Counted from the first letter of the stretch, positions 35,248 through 48,603 are shown. The stretch is DNA of 64,000 nt from Panagrolaimus kolymaensis (GCA_028622995.1 JAJQJQ010000018.1:2232001-2296000); one strand, 5' to 3'. Notes: generated by a model from the letters alone, not told the origin. Numbers and translations: made by a program.

Positions 35248-36664
35248 ATGGGTCGTCGTGGAAAATCGAAATTGGAAATTCCTTCATCTGGTAAGAAGAT
35301 AAATTCTGCTTCAGTATCATTCAAATTCTAAAATTTTAGCTCGCGAAAGTGATGTCAGTGATATGGATTCAGTTGCAATTTCATCTGTTGCAGCTGATCA
35401 AGATTTAGGCAGTGATGATGAAGCCCCAATGGCTTTACATTTGATAGATATACTTTCAGAAAATGTTGAAAACATTTCAGACAAAAAGTTTGTTTACATT
35501 ATTTATTTTTTCATATTTTTTGGTTAATGCTTTTTATTTATTAGAGCCAGCACACGAATTAAAGCAATGGCAAATTTGATTGCTATTTTCCGTAAAAATG
35601 TTGTGGATGAAGATATTGAAAAATGGAAGGGTTCCATTTGTGATGCTTTAGACAAAAATCTTCGTCGAACTGATGAAGAAGCTATCCTTGCCTGTTCAGT
35701 TACTAGTCTCCTTGCCATTCAAAAAGGTATACATAATAGTTTTTCATTTTCTTTGAAAATGATTGATTTTTCATTTTTTTAGCTTTCGATATTGAAGAAG
35801 AAATGCAATCTCTTTTACAAACGTTGGTCACTGTTTGTAATGATTATAGTAAACCCGAAAATGTTCGAGCCAATGCTGTTCATGCTTTAGGAATTGCAAG
35901 CTTTTTTTCCTCTGATCAACCATCCGCAATTCAAACATATTTGTCAGTTTTGTATAATATTTGGTCTTCGACAAAAGCTTCCGCAATTTCTGGTATTTTA
36001 TTTTGCTGTGCCTTAGAATCTTGGACTTTGCTCCTTCACCGCGCAAATGAATCACTTGCCAAACGTGGAATTGAAGAAGCAGAAACAAAATTATTTTATT
36101 TTCTTGAAGCAACCAACGTTGAAATTCGAATGACCGCTGGTGAAGCTTTAGCAACGCTTTATCAATTTGCAAAAGAAAAAGATGATGAATTTGAATTTAA
36201 ATCTCATTATCATTTAAAAGATATTCTTGAAACACTTGCAGCTGATTCGCTCAAATATCATGCAAAACGAGATAAACGGGTTCAGCGATTCACTTTTCGT
36301 CAAATTAATGATGTAATTTTTAATGATAGTTATCCCGAAACTACTGTAGCTTTCAACAAGCGTGAAAAACTTGAAATTTGTGATTGTATGACTCGCCTCC
36401 TTTATGATTCCATATGTCAACCCCTTGAAGTAATATATTTCCAAAGTTTAAACTAATAACGAGTTTTCTTCTTTTCAGAGCCATCTCAATACCCATCTAA
36501 CCATTAATCCTGTAATCCGTGATGCCTTTGATTTAGGTCCAATTGTTGAAAACGGAATTTTGCTTACAAAAGCTGAAAAACGCGAGCGGCAGCAAATTCA
36601 AACAGAAATGACTAAAATGCGTAAAATGCAACGCTCAAAACAACGAGACAAAAAAGTTTACTAA
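35248..36664 (+). CDS. IFRD1/2 (Tis7/PC4) homologue
   Basis: Exons 35248-35290, 35340-35487, 35545-35726, 35783-36429 and 36479-36664 encode 401 residues, typical for the interferon-related developmental regulator family. It starts MGRRGKSKLE, has an acidic linker (SDDEAPMALHLIDILSENVE), HEAT/ARM-like helices through most of the protein (RIKAMANLIAIFRKN, NVRANAVHALGIASFF), and the family C-terminus NPVIRDAFDLGP followed by a strongly basic tail ending RSKQRDKKVY. Animal IFRD proteins act as transcriptional co-regulators and bind inactive ribosomes; the yeast relative is Ifh1-independent Ifrd1-like. All splice phases agree. Confidence 0.88.
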
Positions 36665-37755
36665 AAACTTTGTTAACAGCATCTTTATTGATGGGCTTTT
36701 TACCGGCACTCGGTGATATAAAAAAAACACACTCCACTTTCGTGTAAAAAAAATTCTAGTTCCTTTTTTGTATGTATCTTTTTTATCCCGCTTTTTCTTA
36801 TTTTTTGTTTAATAATGCAACTTATAAAATAAAAGAACACAACATATGTTTAAAAGACTCATTCTTTTTTTCAATAATATTTGAGAATTAAGAGTTATAC
36901 ATACTTCATGAACTGATTTAGCATTATACAAACTTTTTTTACATTGGTTTTTAGTTTTTTCCTGCTGTTGCAGATTTGCTTCAAATTTTTTTGAGTATGA
37001 ATGCTGTAACGGAGTTCCGATTTTTTTTGTTAACAAAAGTTTGAAGATTTTCCGCTTTCAAAGAAGTATCATATTTTTTTTATTATTAAAGTTTGAAGAA
37101 ATCAAAAAGTATTAGCTACAAAGTTTAGGAAGAAAAAAAATTATTAAACATAAAATTTGTACAACAAAAAATAACGCTATTTTTTAAACGAAAGTATGTA
37201 GTTTTATGTTTTGGTGTTTATTATTCTTTTTTGGGCATCGTTTATATATTTCCAGGGCATGAAGTAGTAATTTTATGCGCATTTTTTCCATCACTAAAAA
37301 CGACACCTATGAATTCTCTCATTGATCGGGTGTGCGCGTCGATTAGCATAACACCATACAAATAAAGATCTAATGCTCTTTTCGAATAAGGGTGATCCAC
37401 TGATAGTTGTTAATCTGATTCGATTCAATTTTTTTTATTCTCTCTATCCATCCACATACATAATTTTATCATTTAAATTTAGGAGATTTCATTTAGCTTA
37501 GATGGTTTAGAATAAATTCGAAAATCTCTTTAAAAAATATTGTTCGCGATAAATAAGTTAATTTTACGACTTGATATTGCATGATTTCGTTGTACTATTT
37601 AAAAACTTATGTGCAATCTATTTTGTGTAAATATATTTTGGAAATTTTTTAAAACTAAATTCATTTCTTTATTTTATTTATTTTTCAAGAATAATATCAA
37701 AAACAAAAATGCAAAACAAGCAAGGAAAAAAGTTAAATTAACTAATAATTCATAT
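36665..37755. other. Intergenic, convergent 3' regions
   Basis: About 1.1 kb between the ends of the IFRD homologue and glycogen phosphorylase. It has A/T runs and AATAAA-like signals (for example near 36826); no exon was seen. Confidence 0.5.
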
Positions 37756-40555
37756 CTAATCTTGTTCACTATTTCTTTCAGCTCCTTCATAAGGGGCTTG
37801 AAGGCGAATGGCATTTGGTTCAACACCCCAAATTTCAGTAGCATATTCACTAATGGTTCGATCAGTTGAGAACTTTCCTGATGAAGCAATATTATGCAAT
37901 GCCATTTTAATCCATTTTTGACGATCATGATAAACTTTTGAAACTTCTTCTTGTTTTTTAATAAATGAATCATAATCTGCGCAAACCATGAATCGATCAT
38001 GATAACGAAGGGAATTGGCAAGATCTTTCAAAAGGTCAGGTTGATCAGGAGTAAAGTATCCAGATTCAATTTGATCGATACATTGAGCGAGTCCACTGCT
38101 CTTTGAAATGAATTCACCGGCATCGTATCCTCGTTGTTGCAAAGCCAAAACATCGTCAACAGTCATACCAAAAATGAAAATGTTTTCATCTCCCATTTCT
38201 TCAGCCATTTCAACATTTGCACCATCAAGGGTACCAATGGTGAGGGCTCCATTCAACATAAATTTCATGTTTCCTGTTCCCGAAGCTTCTGTACCAGCAG
38301 TGGAAATTTGTTCAGATAAATCTGCAGCAGGGGTAATTTTTTCAGCCATTGAAACACGATAATTTTCAAGGAAGACTACTTTAAGTTTATCACCAACAAC
38401 GGGGTCTTCATTAACAATAGTTGCAACGCTATTGATGAGCTTAATAATTTGTTTAGCCATATGATAACCTGGGGCTGCTTTACCGCCAAACATGATGGTT
38501 CTTGGAACAACTTTAGCAGTTGGATCTGTTTTGATTCGGTTGTAAAGGGTAATAACATGAAGGACATTGAGAAGTTGACGCTTGTATTCGTGAAGACGCT
38601 AAAAAAGATATTGGGTTAAAAAAAATCATTTAAAAATTAAGGTTTACTTTAACATGAACATCGAAAATACTGTTGGGATTAATATCAATGCCATATTCTT
38701 CCTGGATGAATTGAGCTACACGAACTTTGTGATCATTCTTAATTTGATCAAGTTGTTTTAAGAATGTTGCATCTGAATCAAATTTCTTGAGGGCTGTTAA
38801 TTTCCCTAAATCACTAATCCAATCTTCTCCAATTTTCTAAAATTTTGTGGGTTATTGTTTGCTTTTGAAATAAATAAATTAGTTTTTACCTCTGTGATCA
38901 AATCAGCCAATGCAGGATTGCAAAGCATTAACCAACGTCGAGGGGTAATTCCGTTGGTTTTATTTTGGAATCGTTCATGGAAGAATTCAGCAAAATCTTT
39001 AAATGTTGTTTCTTGGAGAAGCTTTGAATGTAAAGCAGCTACGCCATTAGTAGCATGAGATCCGATAATGCAAAGATGGGCCATGTTGATGCGCTTTTCA
39101 CCATCTTCTTCAACAATGGACATTCTTCGAAGACGATCTGTATCTCCTGGATATTTTTTGGCAACTTGTTCGAGCCAACGTGCATTGATTTCATAAATAA
39201 TTTCAAGATGTCGAGGAAGCATATGTTCAAGCATGGAAGTTGGCCAACGTTCCAAAGCTTCAGGGAGAAGAGTGTGATTGGTATAACCAAAAGTTTTGAT
39301 TACGATGTTCCATGCTTTTCCAAAATCAAGTCCTAAAGCAAGAAAATTGTAAATTTTAATAACCTAAAAATAAAGCCAACCTTCAATATCAACAAACAAT
39401 CGCATCAATTCGGGAATACCAATGGAAGGATGAGTATCATTAAGTTGGATGGCGACTTTATCGGGGAAGGTTTCAAAATCGATTCGAACTGCTTCACGAA
39501 CGCCATATTTTGTACTTTTGAAACGACGGATGATATCTTGAAGGGTAGCAGCAACAAGGAAATATTGTTGCTTCAAACGCAATTCTTTTCCAGCAAAAAC
39601 ATTATCATTTGGATACAAAACCCGGGTGATATTTTCAGTCAAGTTTCGATCCATGACAGCTTGAACGTAATCACCATCATTAAAGAATTTCAAATGGAAA
39701 TGGTTTTCAGCTTTAGCTGACCATAAACGAAGTGTATTAACGACGTTGTTACGGAAACCAGGAATGGGAGTATCATAAGGCATAGCAAAAACAAGATGAG
39801 TGTCGACCCACTTGCTCTAAAAGTTTATTAAATTTAGTTTGTTTTTTGTTTTTAAAATAAAGGGCAAAACTAACTCTTCCATTTTCATCCTTTTCAACTC
39901 TGCCATAAAAGTTTACGGGTAACATGTACTCAGGGCGAGCCTTTTCCCATGGATTTCCAAAACGAAGCCAATCATCAGGTTCTTCAATTTGCCATCCATC
40001 TCGAATAACTTGCTTGAAGATACCATATTCATATCGAAGGCCATAACCGCAAGCGGGGATGCCCAAAGTAGCCATGGAATCTAAGAAGCAGGCAGCAAGA
40101 CGTCCAAGGCCTCCATTTCCAAGCCCTGCATCTTCTTCAAGCTCTTCAAGTTCTTCAATATTCAAACCAAGTTGATACAAAGCTTCATCAACAGTTGCTT
40201 GAAGGCCAAGGGAAAGCATGGTATTTGATAAGGTTCGACCCATATAAAATTCAAGGGAAAGATAATAAACGCGTTTAGGATCATGTTCATAATAATATTG
40301 TTGAGTACGAATCCATCGACTAACAAGATGATCACGAACGGTATCAGCAAGAGCGAAATAATAATCTCGGGGAGTTGCAACATTTCGATCCTAAATTTTT
40401 TAATTCAATAAAAGCTAGATTTATAATAAAACTAGTACCTTGATAAGGGAGAAATGCAAGTGGCGATTGAAGCCTTTCTTGATATTGGCAACATTTTCAA
40501 CTTGAGCAATGCCACGAACACTAATTTGCTTTCTACGATCAATATCAGATGCCAT
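37756..40555 (-). CDS. pygl-1: Glycogen phosphorylase
   Basis: Six exons, 40439-40555, 39875-40390, 39381-39816, 38890-39332, 38648-38836 and 37756-38598, give 847 residues, full length. The enzyme releases glucose-1-phosphate from glycogen in the cytosol, with pyridoxal phosphate as cofactor. It keeps the phosphorylation site context RRKQISVRG at the N-terminus (the animal Ser14 equivalent), [57 protein letters not shown], and the cofactor lysine in [20 protein letters not shown]. The conserved Ser site implies control by phosphorylase kinase as in animals. Phases agree at every junction. The next minus-strand gene upstream is 1.9 kb away. Confidence 0.96.
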
Positions 40556-42477
40556 GATGAGATTGTTGGAAAAATTTGAGAGAACCTGAAGTATTAGATT
40601 AAAATTATACCTTCACCCAAACTCAAAAGTAATTAACGACCACGAATAAAAAAAAGGTATAATTATGATCAAATCTTAAAGGCAAAAGAAATATAAAAAT
40701 AAACAAAGCTCCTCCCTTCTCTTCTATCTTATTGCCATGGTTAATGGTCATATAATAAAAAAGGGAAAAGGAGAGAAAAATCAAGACACACCAATGCAAT
40801 TGGGAGAGGGGAAAAGGAGAAAGAGAAACATCAACGTCCACTGAAAGGGCAGTTATCACAACAACAAAAAAGATGTTGTTTACACAAAAATAAAAGCAGC
40901 GTTATTATACACTAAATTGAATAAGAAAACATTGTTCAATGAGCAAAAAAAAAAAATCGAGAGAGATCAAAGAATTTTGTACTCATTAAAATGCAAAAAC
41001 GCCAAGCATTGATATTATTAGGAATCGGAAATAATCAATCACCAAAGATGAAACGAAAATTTAAAGCAATCAATGACTTGGGAAAATACTAAAACTAAAC
41101 TATTTTTTTAATAAAAAAAAGTGCGGTCCTACTAAATTCTAAATAATTTATAGAAAGAAAACTCAATAATAAAAAAGTGAAGACTATGACTGATTTGAAG
41201 AGACTGATTAATTTTGTTAATGAGAATATCTTTCATAGTTATATCTTGACCAGCACTCGCATCTATTATAATGTGCTAGATCATCAAACTAAGGGTAGAT
41301 AAATAAACAAGTGATAACCGTGGAGAATAAATGACACATTAGAACTATTTCTTTTAGAATTTTTTATAATTAACAATTTTTTTATAGCTAAATTTGCTAT
41401 AAGAAAGAACTTAAATTTAAAAAGCGTTAAAAGCCTTTTTTGATTAGCAACCATTTTAATTATTCTATCAAAGTCCCCAAAATAAAATATTTGGTTTTTT
41501 ATTGCAAACCTAAATTTCTAACCCTTTTTAGTTTTTGCAAGGGTCAAAAATTCACTCAATTATGATACAGGTTTTTTTACACAAAAAAGTTACAATTCTT
41601 GTTTAAGACAATCATGAACGTTTCTTTTTCATTTTCGCCGATCTCTGTTTGTCAATATTAAAGTAAAAAAGACCCATTTGATGTTGTTATTGATAAAAAA
41701 CTGTTTCAGTTTTAGACCAATAAAAAAAGGGTAAAAGCACTAATTGCATTTGAAGTTTTTTGTGTACAAATAAAAAAGCTTTAATTAGGGAAAAAATCTA
41801 AATTTTAAAATTTTTTATTTTAATATAGCAGAAAGAAGAGAAAGAAGATATGCAAAAAGCAATTGGCTTCTGTTAAATAAAAAGGTTCCTTTATTTAGGA
41901 TAAATTATCTCAATGAATCTAAAAGCAAGTTATATTATTAAAAAAAACATGGAAGCTAAAAATTATAAATGAAAAATTTTCAAACTAAGCTTTTGGTGAA
42001 TGTTCCATCAAAAAATAATTGTGTTAATTCATAAGCATCGATGAGAAGTAAAAATGTTGATTGCAGAAGTTTTTCTCAGTCTCGACAAAATTTTTAAAAC
42101 AAAAGCATAAAATTTTAATTACTAAAAAAATGAGTTGACCTTTTTTTCTAATAACCAATAAAAACTTTTAACAAAAACTTTTGTTCCTTCATTTTTAAAA
42201 AAACTGAAAGCACTTCCTCGTCTTTTTTTGCTTAACAAAACCATCAAAAAAATCAAAGTGAAAAAAATTCCCAAGCGTTCTATATATTTTTTGTGGAAAA
42301 AACAAAACAAATGCGTCCTTAGTACATATGTACGTTCTCGATCACTTCTATTTTTTTCTTTTCTCTCACTTTTGCTGCTGTCTAAAGAATCATCTTTTCT
42401 TTGTTTTTGCTTTGATCTGTGTCTTTTTTCTTTCTTTTTCTTTTTGCAAAAGACCAATAAACAAAAAGTTTTTATTA
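40556..42477. other. Gene-poor stretch, 1.9 kb
   Basis: Sequence upstream of glycogen phosphorylase with many A/T runs. No exon with splice sites and coding character was recognised on either strand; short frames near 42120-42480 are low-complexity Lys/Phe stretches. Confidence 0.5.
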
Positions 42478-45400
42478 TTATTTAGACAAAGGGTAAATAT
42501 CAAATAATTCTTTAAGCAAAGGATCCAAATCTTTTGGATTTACTTGATTGTAAATTCGAAGTAAACTTTGATTTAATTCATGCAAATCGACAAGTTTTCG
42601 TAAAAGTGAATCATAAGCTTGACGGGATTCAGTTTCAGAACATTGAGTTTCCAAGTATCTAAAAATTTAATGGCTTTAATCTTTTTTGTTGCTTGTTTTT
42701 TTTTCATTTACCGCTGAAGGAGGTCATAGTACCGCCGTTGACATGATTGAACTTTTGCTACATCTTTGATGTTTGGCCTATCAGGGCAAAATAACGTTAT
42801 TGCATTAAGTATCAACATTACATTTTCATTTCTACGCCATTTGTCATCAAATGAAAGCAAAAATCTTAAATAAAAAAAGCAAAATGAAACACGTTTTTTT
42901 TTATTTGAAACTTTTTTATTACACTAACTTTTTATGCTCTGCATAATGCTTTTGTTCTGGAGTCTTTTTTAAAATATCAAAATTAAGTAGAATTTCTTTT
43001 GTCCCTTGGAATATATCATGTCTCCATACATCTCTAACAGGATCAAAGACCATCACCCCACGAAGTATAAGCAATTCACTGAGACTCCCTTTAAAATAAA
43101 AGTAATTATGCGTGGTCGTGATAAACACGTGCATGAAACATGAAAGGTAAAGATTCAACTTTTTTTTCTTTTCAATCAAATATCTTCTTTTTTTTCAACC
43201 AATAAACAAAAATTAAAAACAAACCTTTTAAAATAGCAATTTTGTCACTTTGGGTTTGTTCACTAAAAAATGATAACATTTTTACCATAGAAATTATTCG
43301 ACGCATTGCTAAATCTGTTATTCGTACAACATCAAGAAAGCCTATTTCCGCATCCGATGGATCATTAAATGCAACAACATTCATAGGTGCTTTAAGAACT
43401 CGATTTGCATCAACTAGTTCTTGCATTAATATTCGATCATAATGGCTAAGTGCAGCCGGAATAGGATGAATTATTTCAGGTATCGTCGTCACTGAAAAAA
43501 GTGAATTCAGAGAGGTTGTAATTATTGCAGCTCCTTGAGTTATGCAAAAAACGTGTTTTTATCCCTTAAAAAATGACTCAATAAATTTTTATTTTGAGGA
43601 AAGGTTATTATAATTTTTTTCATATAAAAGCCGTCTTAAAAAAGTGAAAAGTAAGATATTATGTCAAAAATAGATCCAATAACCCATCGACTTATTATAG
43701 CTGCTTCTATTCTCTGCTCTGGTGTGCTTTTTGTTTTAGCTTATGCTTCTTTGGAAATTTATAATGAATTAACTATTTTTTCAAATACGTTTGCTCAAGA
43801 TTATAATGATTTTAATCAAGCTTCTGACAAAGCTTGGAATAAATTAATCAATCTTCGACAAAAAGAAAAGGTTGTCGATTTTAATCATCGAGAAAAGAGA
43901 CATTCTTCAGTCTTTGGTTTACTTCATGAAGGTCGCTCACAAAATAATAATCAATGCAGTAAGTTTTTATTATTGTTGTTATTTTTGCAGGAACCTGTTT
44001 ATTTTATTATTTAGACTGTGGTGTACGAGCGCGTAATTGTCCTCCTGGCTCTCCAGGACCACCGGGAAATGATGGTGATAGAGGTGAAATAGGTTATCCA
44101 GGAGAACCTGGAACACCAGGGGCACCGGGCATCACTTTGGTTTATAATCAACCACGTCCAGGATGCATAACTTGTCCACCTGGACCTCCAGGACAACCAG
44201 GAAATAACGGAATGGTTGGTAGACCCGGGCCACCTGGAGAACGTGGAAGATCTGGAAATCCTGGAAGAGAAGGACAACCAGGAGCTATTGGTCTACCTGG
44301 AGATGCTGGTAATCCAGGTAAAAACAGTTTCATTATTTTTAGTTTAGTTTTTCAAGCATAAATTGCAGGCCATCCAGGGTCTCCTGGACCTCCTGGTGAA
44401 GCAGGAGAAGATGGCATTCAAGGAGGAAAAGGAATGATGGGTCTTCGAGGTTCTCCAGGACAGCCAGGTCCAATGGGAGAAATAGGAAATGCTGGATTGC
44501 CTTCATCACCTGGACTTATAGGGCCTATGGGTGAAAGAGGGTTGGCTGGTTCTGATGGCCAACCCGGAATGCCTGGTAGACCTGGACCTGATGGTAAGTT
44601 TTTAATTAAATTTCCAAAATAATTAAATCTTTAGGTCCACGAGGGTTGCCTGGAAAAGATATGGCATATTGTCCTTGCCCTCAACGATCATCTGGTGTTT
44701 CACGTCCTCCTTCAACCCAATATGTTCAAAGTAATAATTACGATCGAGTTAGCTTCCGAAATGCATTATTTCGCAAAATGATAAGAGCAGTTAAATTGAA
44801 AAAATCATAAAAAAAATACCTCGATTGGGTGGCGCAGCAATGTTTCGAGAATAATCAGGCATAGGAGGTACTGTCGCAGCCGCACCCAATTGTAAGGGAT
44901 CATATGAACAAAAAGCATTTTGTGTTGGAGGGTTTATATATGAAGGAGTTGATAATTTTGTCATATATCTATAAAATATATATTCTAATTCACAGTTTCT
45001 AAAAAAAGGCTTTACTCTTGCAATGTTGATGTTGTGTCTGTATTCATATACCAAGGGTTACAAAGATTTTGAGTGAATGTTGGAGGCGCCATCATATTGA
45101 AAGGAGGAGGTTGGTGGTTTGGGATACTTTGAAAAAAAGACTCTGCTGGCATTCTTTGTTCTGGAAGAGTCATTTGAGAAAATCCATGGGTAATGGATTT
45201 GGATGAACCAGGAGTATCGGGATTTGAAAGTGCTGGTGGAGGAGAAGCTGCAACTAAATCCGTTTCAGGCGGATAAAATCCACATTGGCATTTACATGTA
45301 CATTTGTTGGGCTTTCTAAACATTTATTTTTATTAACCTAATCTTTTTTTAAATTACTCAAGCATTTGACTGTTTTGTTGCGCAGTTCTTATAAGCTTTT

Positions 45401-45998
45401 CAAACATATGCTTTGGCACTCGAACTTCATCTTCGTTCATCATTCCGCATTTTTCAATTTCGTTTAAATCGAAAACTTCATTTAAATCTTTCATTTTATG
45501 TTTAGGAGAACGCAATCGTTGCGGCTTTTCACTCGTTAGCCATTCCTTTTTCATTCCCATCTAAACAACAAAATTTTTAACATTTCTTTTTAGTAAAAAT
45601 TATTATAATACTTTTATACATTTTTGCAATCGACAACTTTGACAAAATCTTCGTGAAACTTTGTTTATTTCACATGCATTTGAAAAGGGGCATTTAATTT
45701 CCTAAACTTTTTAATATTAAAAATTTAAGATTAAATTGAAAAATGTTTCATACATCTTCTTTGCTTGCATTGCGTCGAAAAAAAGCCTTACAACTTTCAC
45801 AAGTAATTATGCCAAAATTAAAACCAACAGCTCGGTCTCCACAAATCTAAAGAAAACTATTAAAAAACTTTCTTAATAAATTAAATTCACCTTGCATGTT
45901 TTTTCTGCCGTCAAATCTTTGTTATTTTCTTCGCTCGTGTTAATTGCAAGCCGAGAATTGGGTGATGTTTCAGAAACGTTTGGAATATTTTCATTCAT
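42478..45998 (-). CDS. Nuclear hormone receptor, DAF-12/NHR-8/DHR96 type
   Basis: Ten exons, 45891-45998, 45754-45846, 45612-45701, 45358-45560, 45016-45315, 44820-44968, 43225-43491, 42929-43088, 42712-42864 and 42478-42658, encode 567 residues. The DNA-binding domain begins [15 protein letters not shown] and has the P-box ESCKA of the DAF-12/NHR-8/DHR96 group. The second zinc finger ([10 protein letters not shown]...[10 protein letters not shown]) leads into GMKKEWL. A Pro/Asn-rich hinge of about 200 residues follows, then a ligand-binding domain ([40 protein letters not shown]). In worms this group binds sterol-derived ligands and controls lipid, xenobiotic and dauer pathways. The 1.33-kb intron 43492-44819 contains the whole collagen gene on the other strand. 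The join across it is supported by matching phase (Arg | G+TG | Thr). Confidence 0.88.
43661..44810 (+). CDS. Cuticle collagen, nested in a receptor intron
   Basis: Exons 43661-43958, 44015-44317, 44369-44593 and 44635-44810 give 333 residues. The N-terminus is the nematode cuticle collagen domain with one membrane-spanning segment (residues ~10-33). A basic subtilisin-like cleavage site KRHSS lies near residue 86, then [14 protein letters not shown], Gly-X-Y blocks separated by short non-helical, cysteine-bearing gaps (GCITCPPG), and a closing YCPCPQR. Such collagens are secreted by hypodermis and cross-linked into cuticle. The acceptor at 44014 was preferred to one at 43990 because it restores the usual C-x-C pattern. 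The stop lies 10 bases from an exon of the host gene on the opposite strand, so mature transcripts probably overlap. Confidence 0.92.
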
Positions 45999-46401
45999 TA
46001 TTTTTTAATATTATGAAATAGTTTAAATATAATTTGATGAAAAATGGTATGACTATAAGACAGAAGACACAATAATAATTGAGCCATAAGTAAAAAAGCT
46101 TTTTTGCAGATGCTCTTTTCTATGTTAAAATTATTCGTTCGTTCACTCTTTCATCGAGATAAGGAAAACATCTTTGCTCTTTTAAATTTAAATCAATAAG
46201 TATTAGACCACCAGGTAAATTATGCGTTATCAAACAGAATAAAGTTTAAAAGTTATTATTATAATCTTTTTATAAAAAGCATAGTTAAAAAAGAAAAAAG
46301 TTCGAAAGATCATTATTATTTTTAGAAAAAATATTTGTTGGCAGTAATTTTTTAAACATTTTTACATATAAAAGTTACTTGAAAGGTTAAAGCATATTTT
46401 T
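45999..46401. other. Intergenic
   Basis: A/T-rich 400 bp between the start of the nuclear receptor and the end of the ZP protein. Nothing was recognised. Confidence 0.5.
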
Positions 46402-48047
46402 TTATATCACAGATGATTGACGCATTGTTCGAACAGTTTCTTCTCGAACTGTTTCACCGGAAGAAGGTGAATGAGCATAATGGCGACGTTCACGATGCTC
46501 TCGATGTTCACTTAAATGTGTTTCAATACGTTCTTCCATTTCTTGCCGTTCATGCTCTCGCCGCATATGTTCTTCAATTTCATGGTGAAGTTGTTGTTGT
46601 TGATACTGGGTTGCACCACGATGAAGTGGAACACCTCCATATCTTCGAAATTCATCATGTCTTCTGTCGTCTTCTGAACTTTGATTGTAGTGTCGGGTGT
46701 TGTTTGAGGGAGAAAGGTTTACATAATCTTGGTCAAGATCTAAAATGCTTAACATAAAAAGTTAGAAAGATTTGAAACCTACCATAACGCCTATCTCGAT
46801 ATTCAGTTTCTTCATTTGCATAAATTGTATGAACGATTGTTTTTGGTTCGGGTCGAGGATTGTAATCCACTAATGAAACAGCATCAAAGCTTGACATTTG
46901 TCGTTGTCGTTGAAGATCTTCATCAACGACATGCTTTTTCCTATCAAGATTTACTTGTTGACCACTTTGTTTCATTTCTGGTAAAGTTTGAACTGCACCA
47001 TCAGTTTTTGTTAGAGGTTTTGGACCAATTGGCGGAGGTACAGGTGGATAAGTTTTTCCTCTGGATGACTCTCCTCTTTTCTTCATAAAACAGAATAATA
47101 AAGCACAAACAATTAAAACTAATAAAATCAATAAAAGGAACAAAAATAAAAGCCATAACCACCATGGAATAACATCCCAAAAGCTTCCATTATTCCAACC
47201 ATATCCACTTCCAAACCCGGTACCACCGTATCCGCCGCCACCACATCCGCCTCCATATGTTCCACAACCAACTGGAGGGTTTAAAGGATAACTGCACATT
47301 AATGGAACTTCAAATGTTTTTCCAGTTATAATAGGTTGTTGTTCACATGAACGCTAAAAACAAAATAGCTATTTTTTTGAAACTTAGAAAAATAAATAAA
47401 TAGTAATGCTACTACTAACTTCAGCACACCCACAACATTCAATAACTTTTATTTGACATTCGAATCTGGCCACAGGTTCGGGCGCGATAAAATGCACGAG
47501 GGTTCGCTTCAATGCTCCATTGATCATATATTGGTCGGTTTCCCATTTTTCTTGGAATACATTGTCCTTACGCAAACATCTGAAGATGAAAACGAAAAAA
47601 TTTATTCAATTCTGATGCTTCAACTCATGTTTTTCTTTTATTGAAAAAAGAATTATTTATTATTCTTATTCATGCTACTCACCCATAGTTGTCGAGAAAT
47701 GACAATCGTGAATTATAAAAACATTTTTCTATTACGTAATCATATCTATCTGTGTTACCCATATAAATATCGAGTGTGTATGGTTGGCCAGTTTGGATTG
47801 CTCCTAGAAGAGGAAAAGAAGAGAAATAAATAAGCCATGACGAGTTAAAAAAAAGAAAAAAGAGATAATTACCTTTGTATTCTGTAACCATCAGCTCATC
47901 ATAAAGACCAATATGTCCATTATGAACAGTTATAATAGGCTTTGGTATTCCATCCACTCCTCCATCATAATCACCATATCCACCATACCCGTTTATTATC
48001 ACTGCATTCGACAAAAAAGTAAAAAATATTATTAAAAAAACTAACAT
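46402..48047 (-). CDS. Cuticlin-like ZP-C membrane protein
   Basis: Exons 47873-48047, 47683-47803, 47420-47579, 46783-47353 and 46402-46739 encode 454 residues. A signal peptide (MLVFLIIFFTFLSNAVI) is followed after a short Gly/Tyr stretch by a region like the C-terminal half of a ZP domain: QPYTLDIYMG, EKCFYNSRLSFLDNYGC, ARFECQIKVIECCGCAERSC. A Gly-rich linker and one membrane segment (about residues 235-258, WLWLLFLFLLLILLVLIV) lead to a basic stop-transfer signal (FMKKRGES) and a long cytoplasmic tail ending in an Arg/Glu/His-rich helix. ZP proteins of worms polymerise in apical matrix such as alae and duct linings. The usual ZP-N half is not encoded here. Confidence 0.8.
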
Positions 48048-48603
48048 TTTTTTGCATTTAAAAAAACCTCCACTGCAGAACTTTTTTTATGCGCCGACTA
48101 TTTTTCTTGTATTCGTTCGGTCAGTGTTTGTGCTTGCTTTCTTGCCTACTTCTTCTTATGGCCATCGGCTTCGTTTTCATGGTTTCGATGATATGAAAAA
48201 AAAATGAAACGGATTTTTTTGCGAAAAAATTGTGATTCAGCCTTTTGCCTTTTTTTTCAATTTACGATGAATTTTATTTTTTGAATAAAATGCTAAAGTC
48301 AAGAAAAAATAGCAACAACAAAAAAATACACAACTTGACCAAGCAGGCTACTTTAAAAGCATTTTTCCTTAATGAATGCTTTTTTTAAAATGATACAACG
48401 AAGAAGAAAACTCAAAGAAAAAATAAATAATAGCCTCATTTAGTAATCAATACAGTTTTTTTGTTATTCAATCAGGTCTTGTAGTTGATACTGGTCTATT
48501 TGCTTCACAGAAAATAAAATTGTTTAAATAAAGTTTTATTATTACAAATAAAGATATAAAATATACATACAATCATAAATTCAAACAAAAAGAGATGTTA
48601 TGA
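48048..48603. other. Intergenic
   Basis: A/T-rich upstream region of the ZP gene and 3' flank of the small acidic gene. The last ~90 bases resemble the 3' flank of the gene at 50610 (AAAATATACATACAATCA in both). Confidence 0.55.

Noticed and set aside
37674..39336. Open frames on both strands across the phosphorylase gene
   Set aside because: They are shadows of the true phosphorylase exons in other frames.
43172..43492. Ligand-binding region as a receptor gene lacking its DNA-binding domain
   Set aside because: The exons at 44820-45998 supply the zinc fingers and hinge, and the phase matches across the collagen-containing intron.
44011..44333. Minus-strand Pro/Ser-rich frames opposite the collagen
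   Set aside because: They are antisense of Gly-X-Y codons; the plus strand has the full collagen architecture and splice sites.
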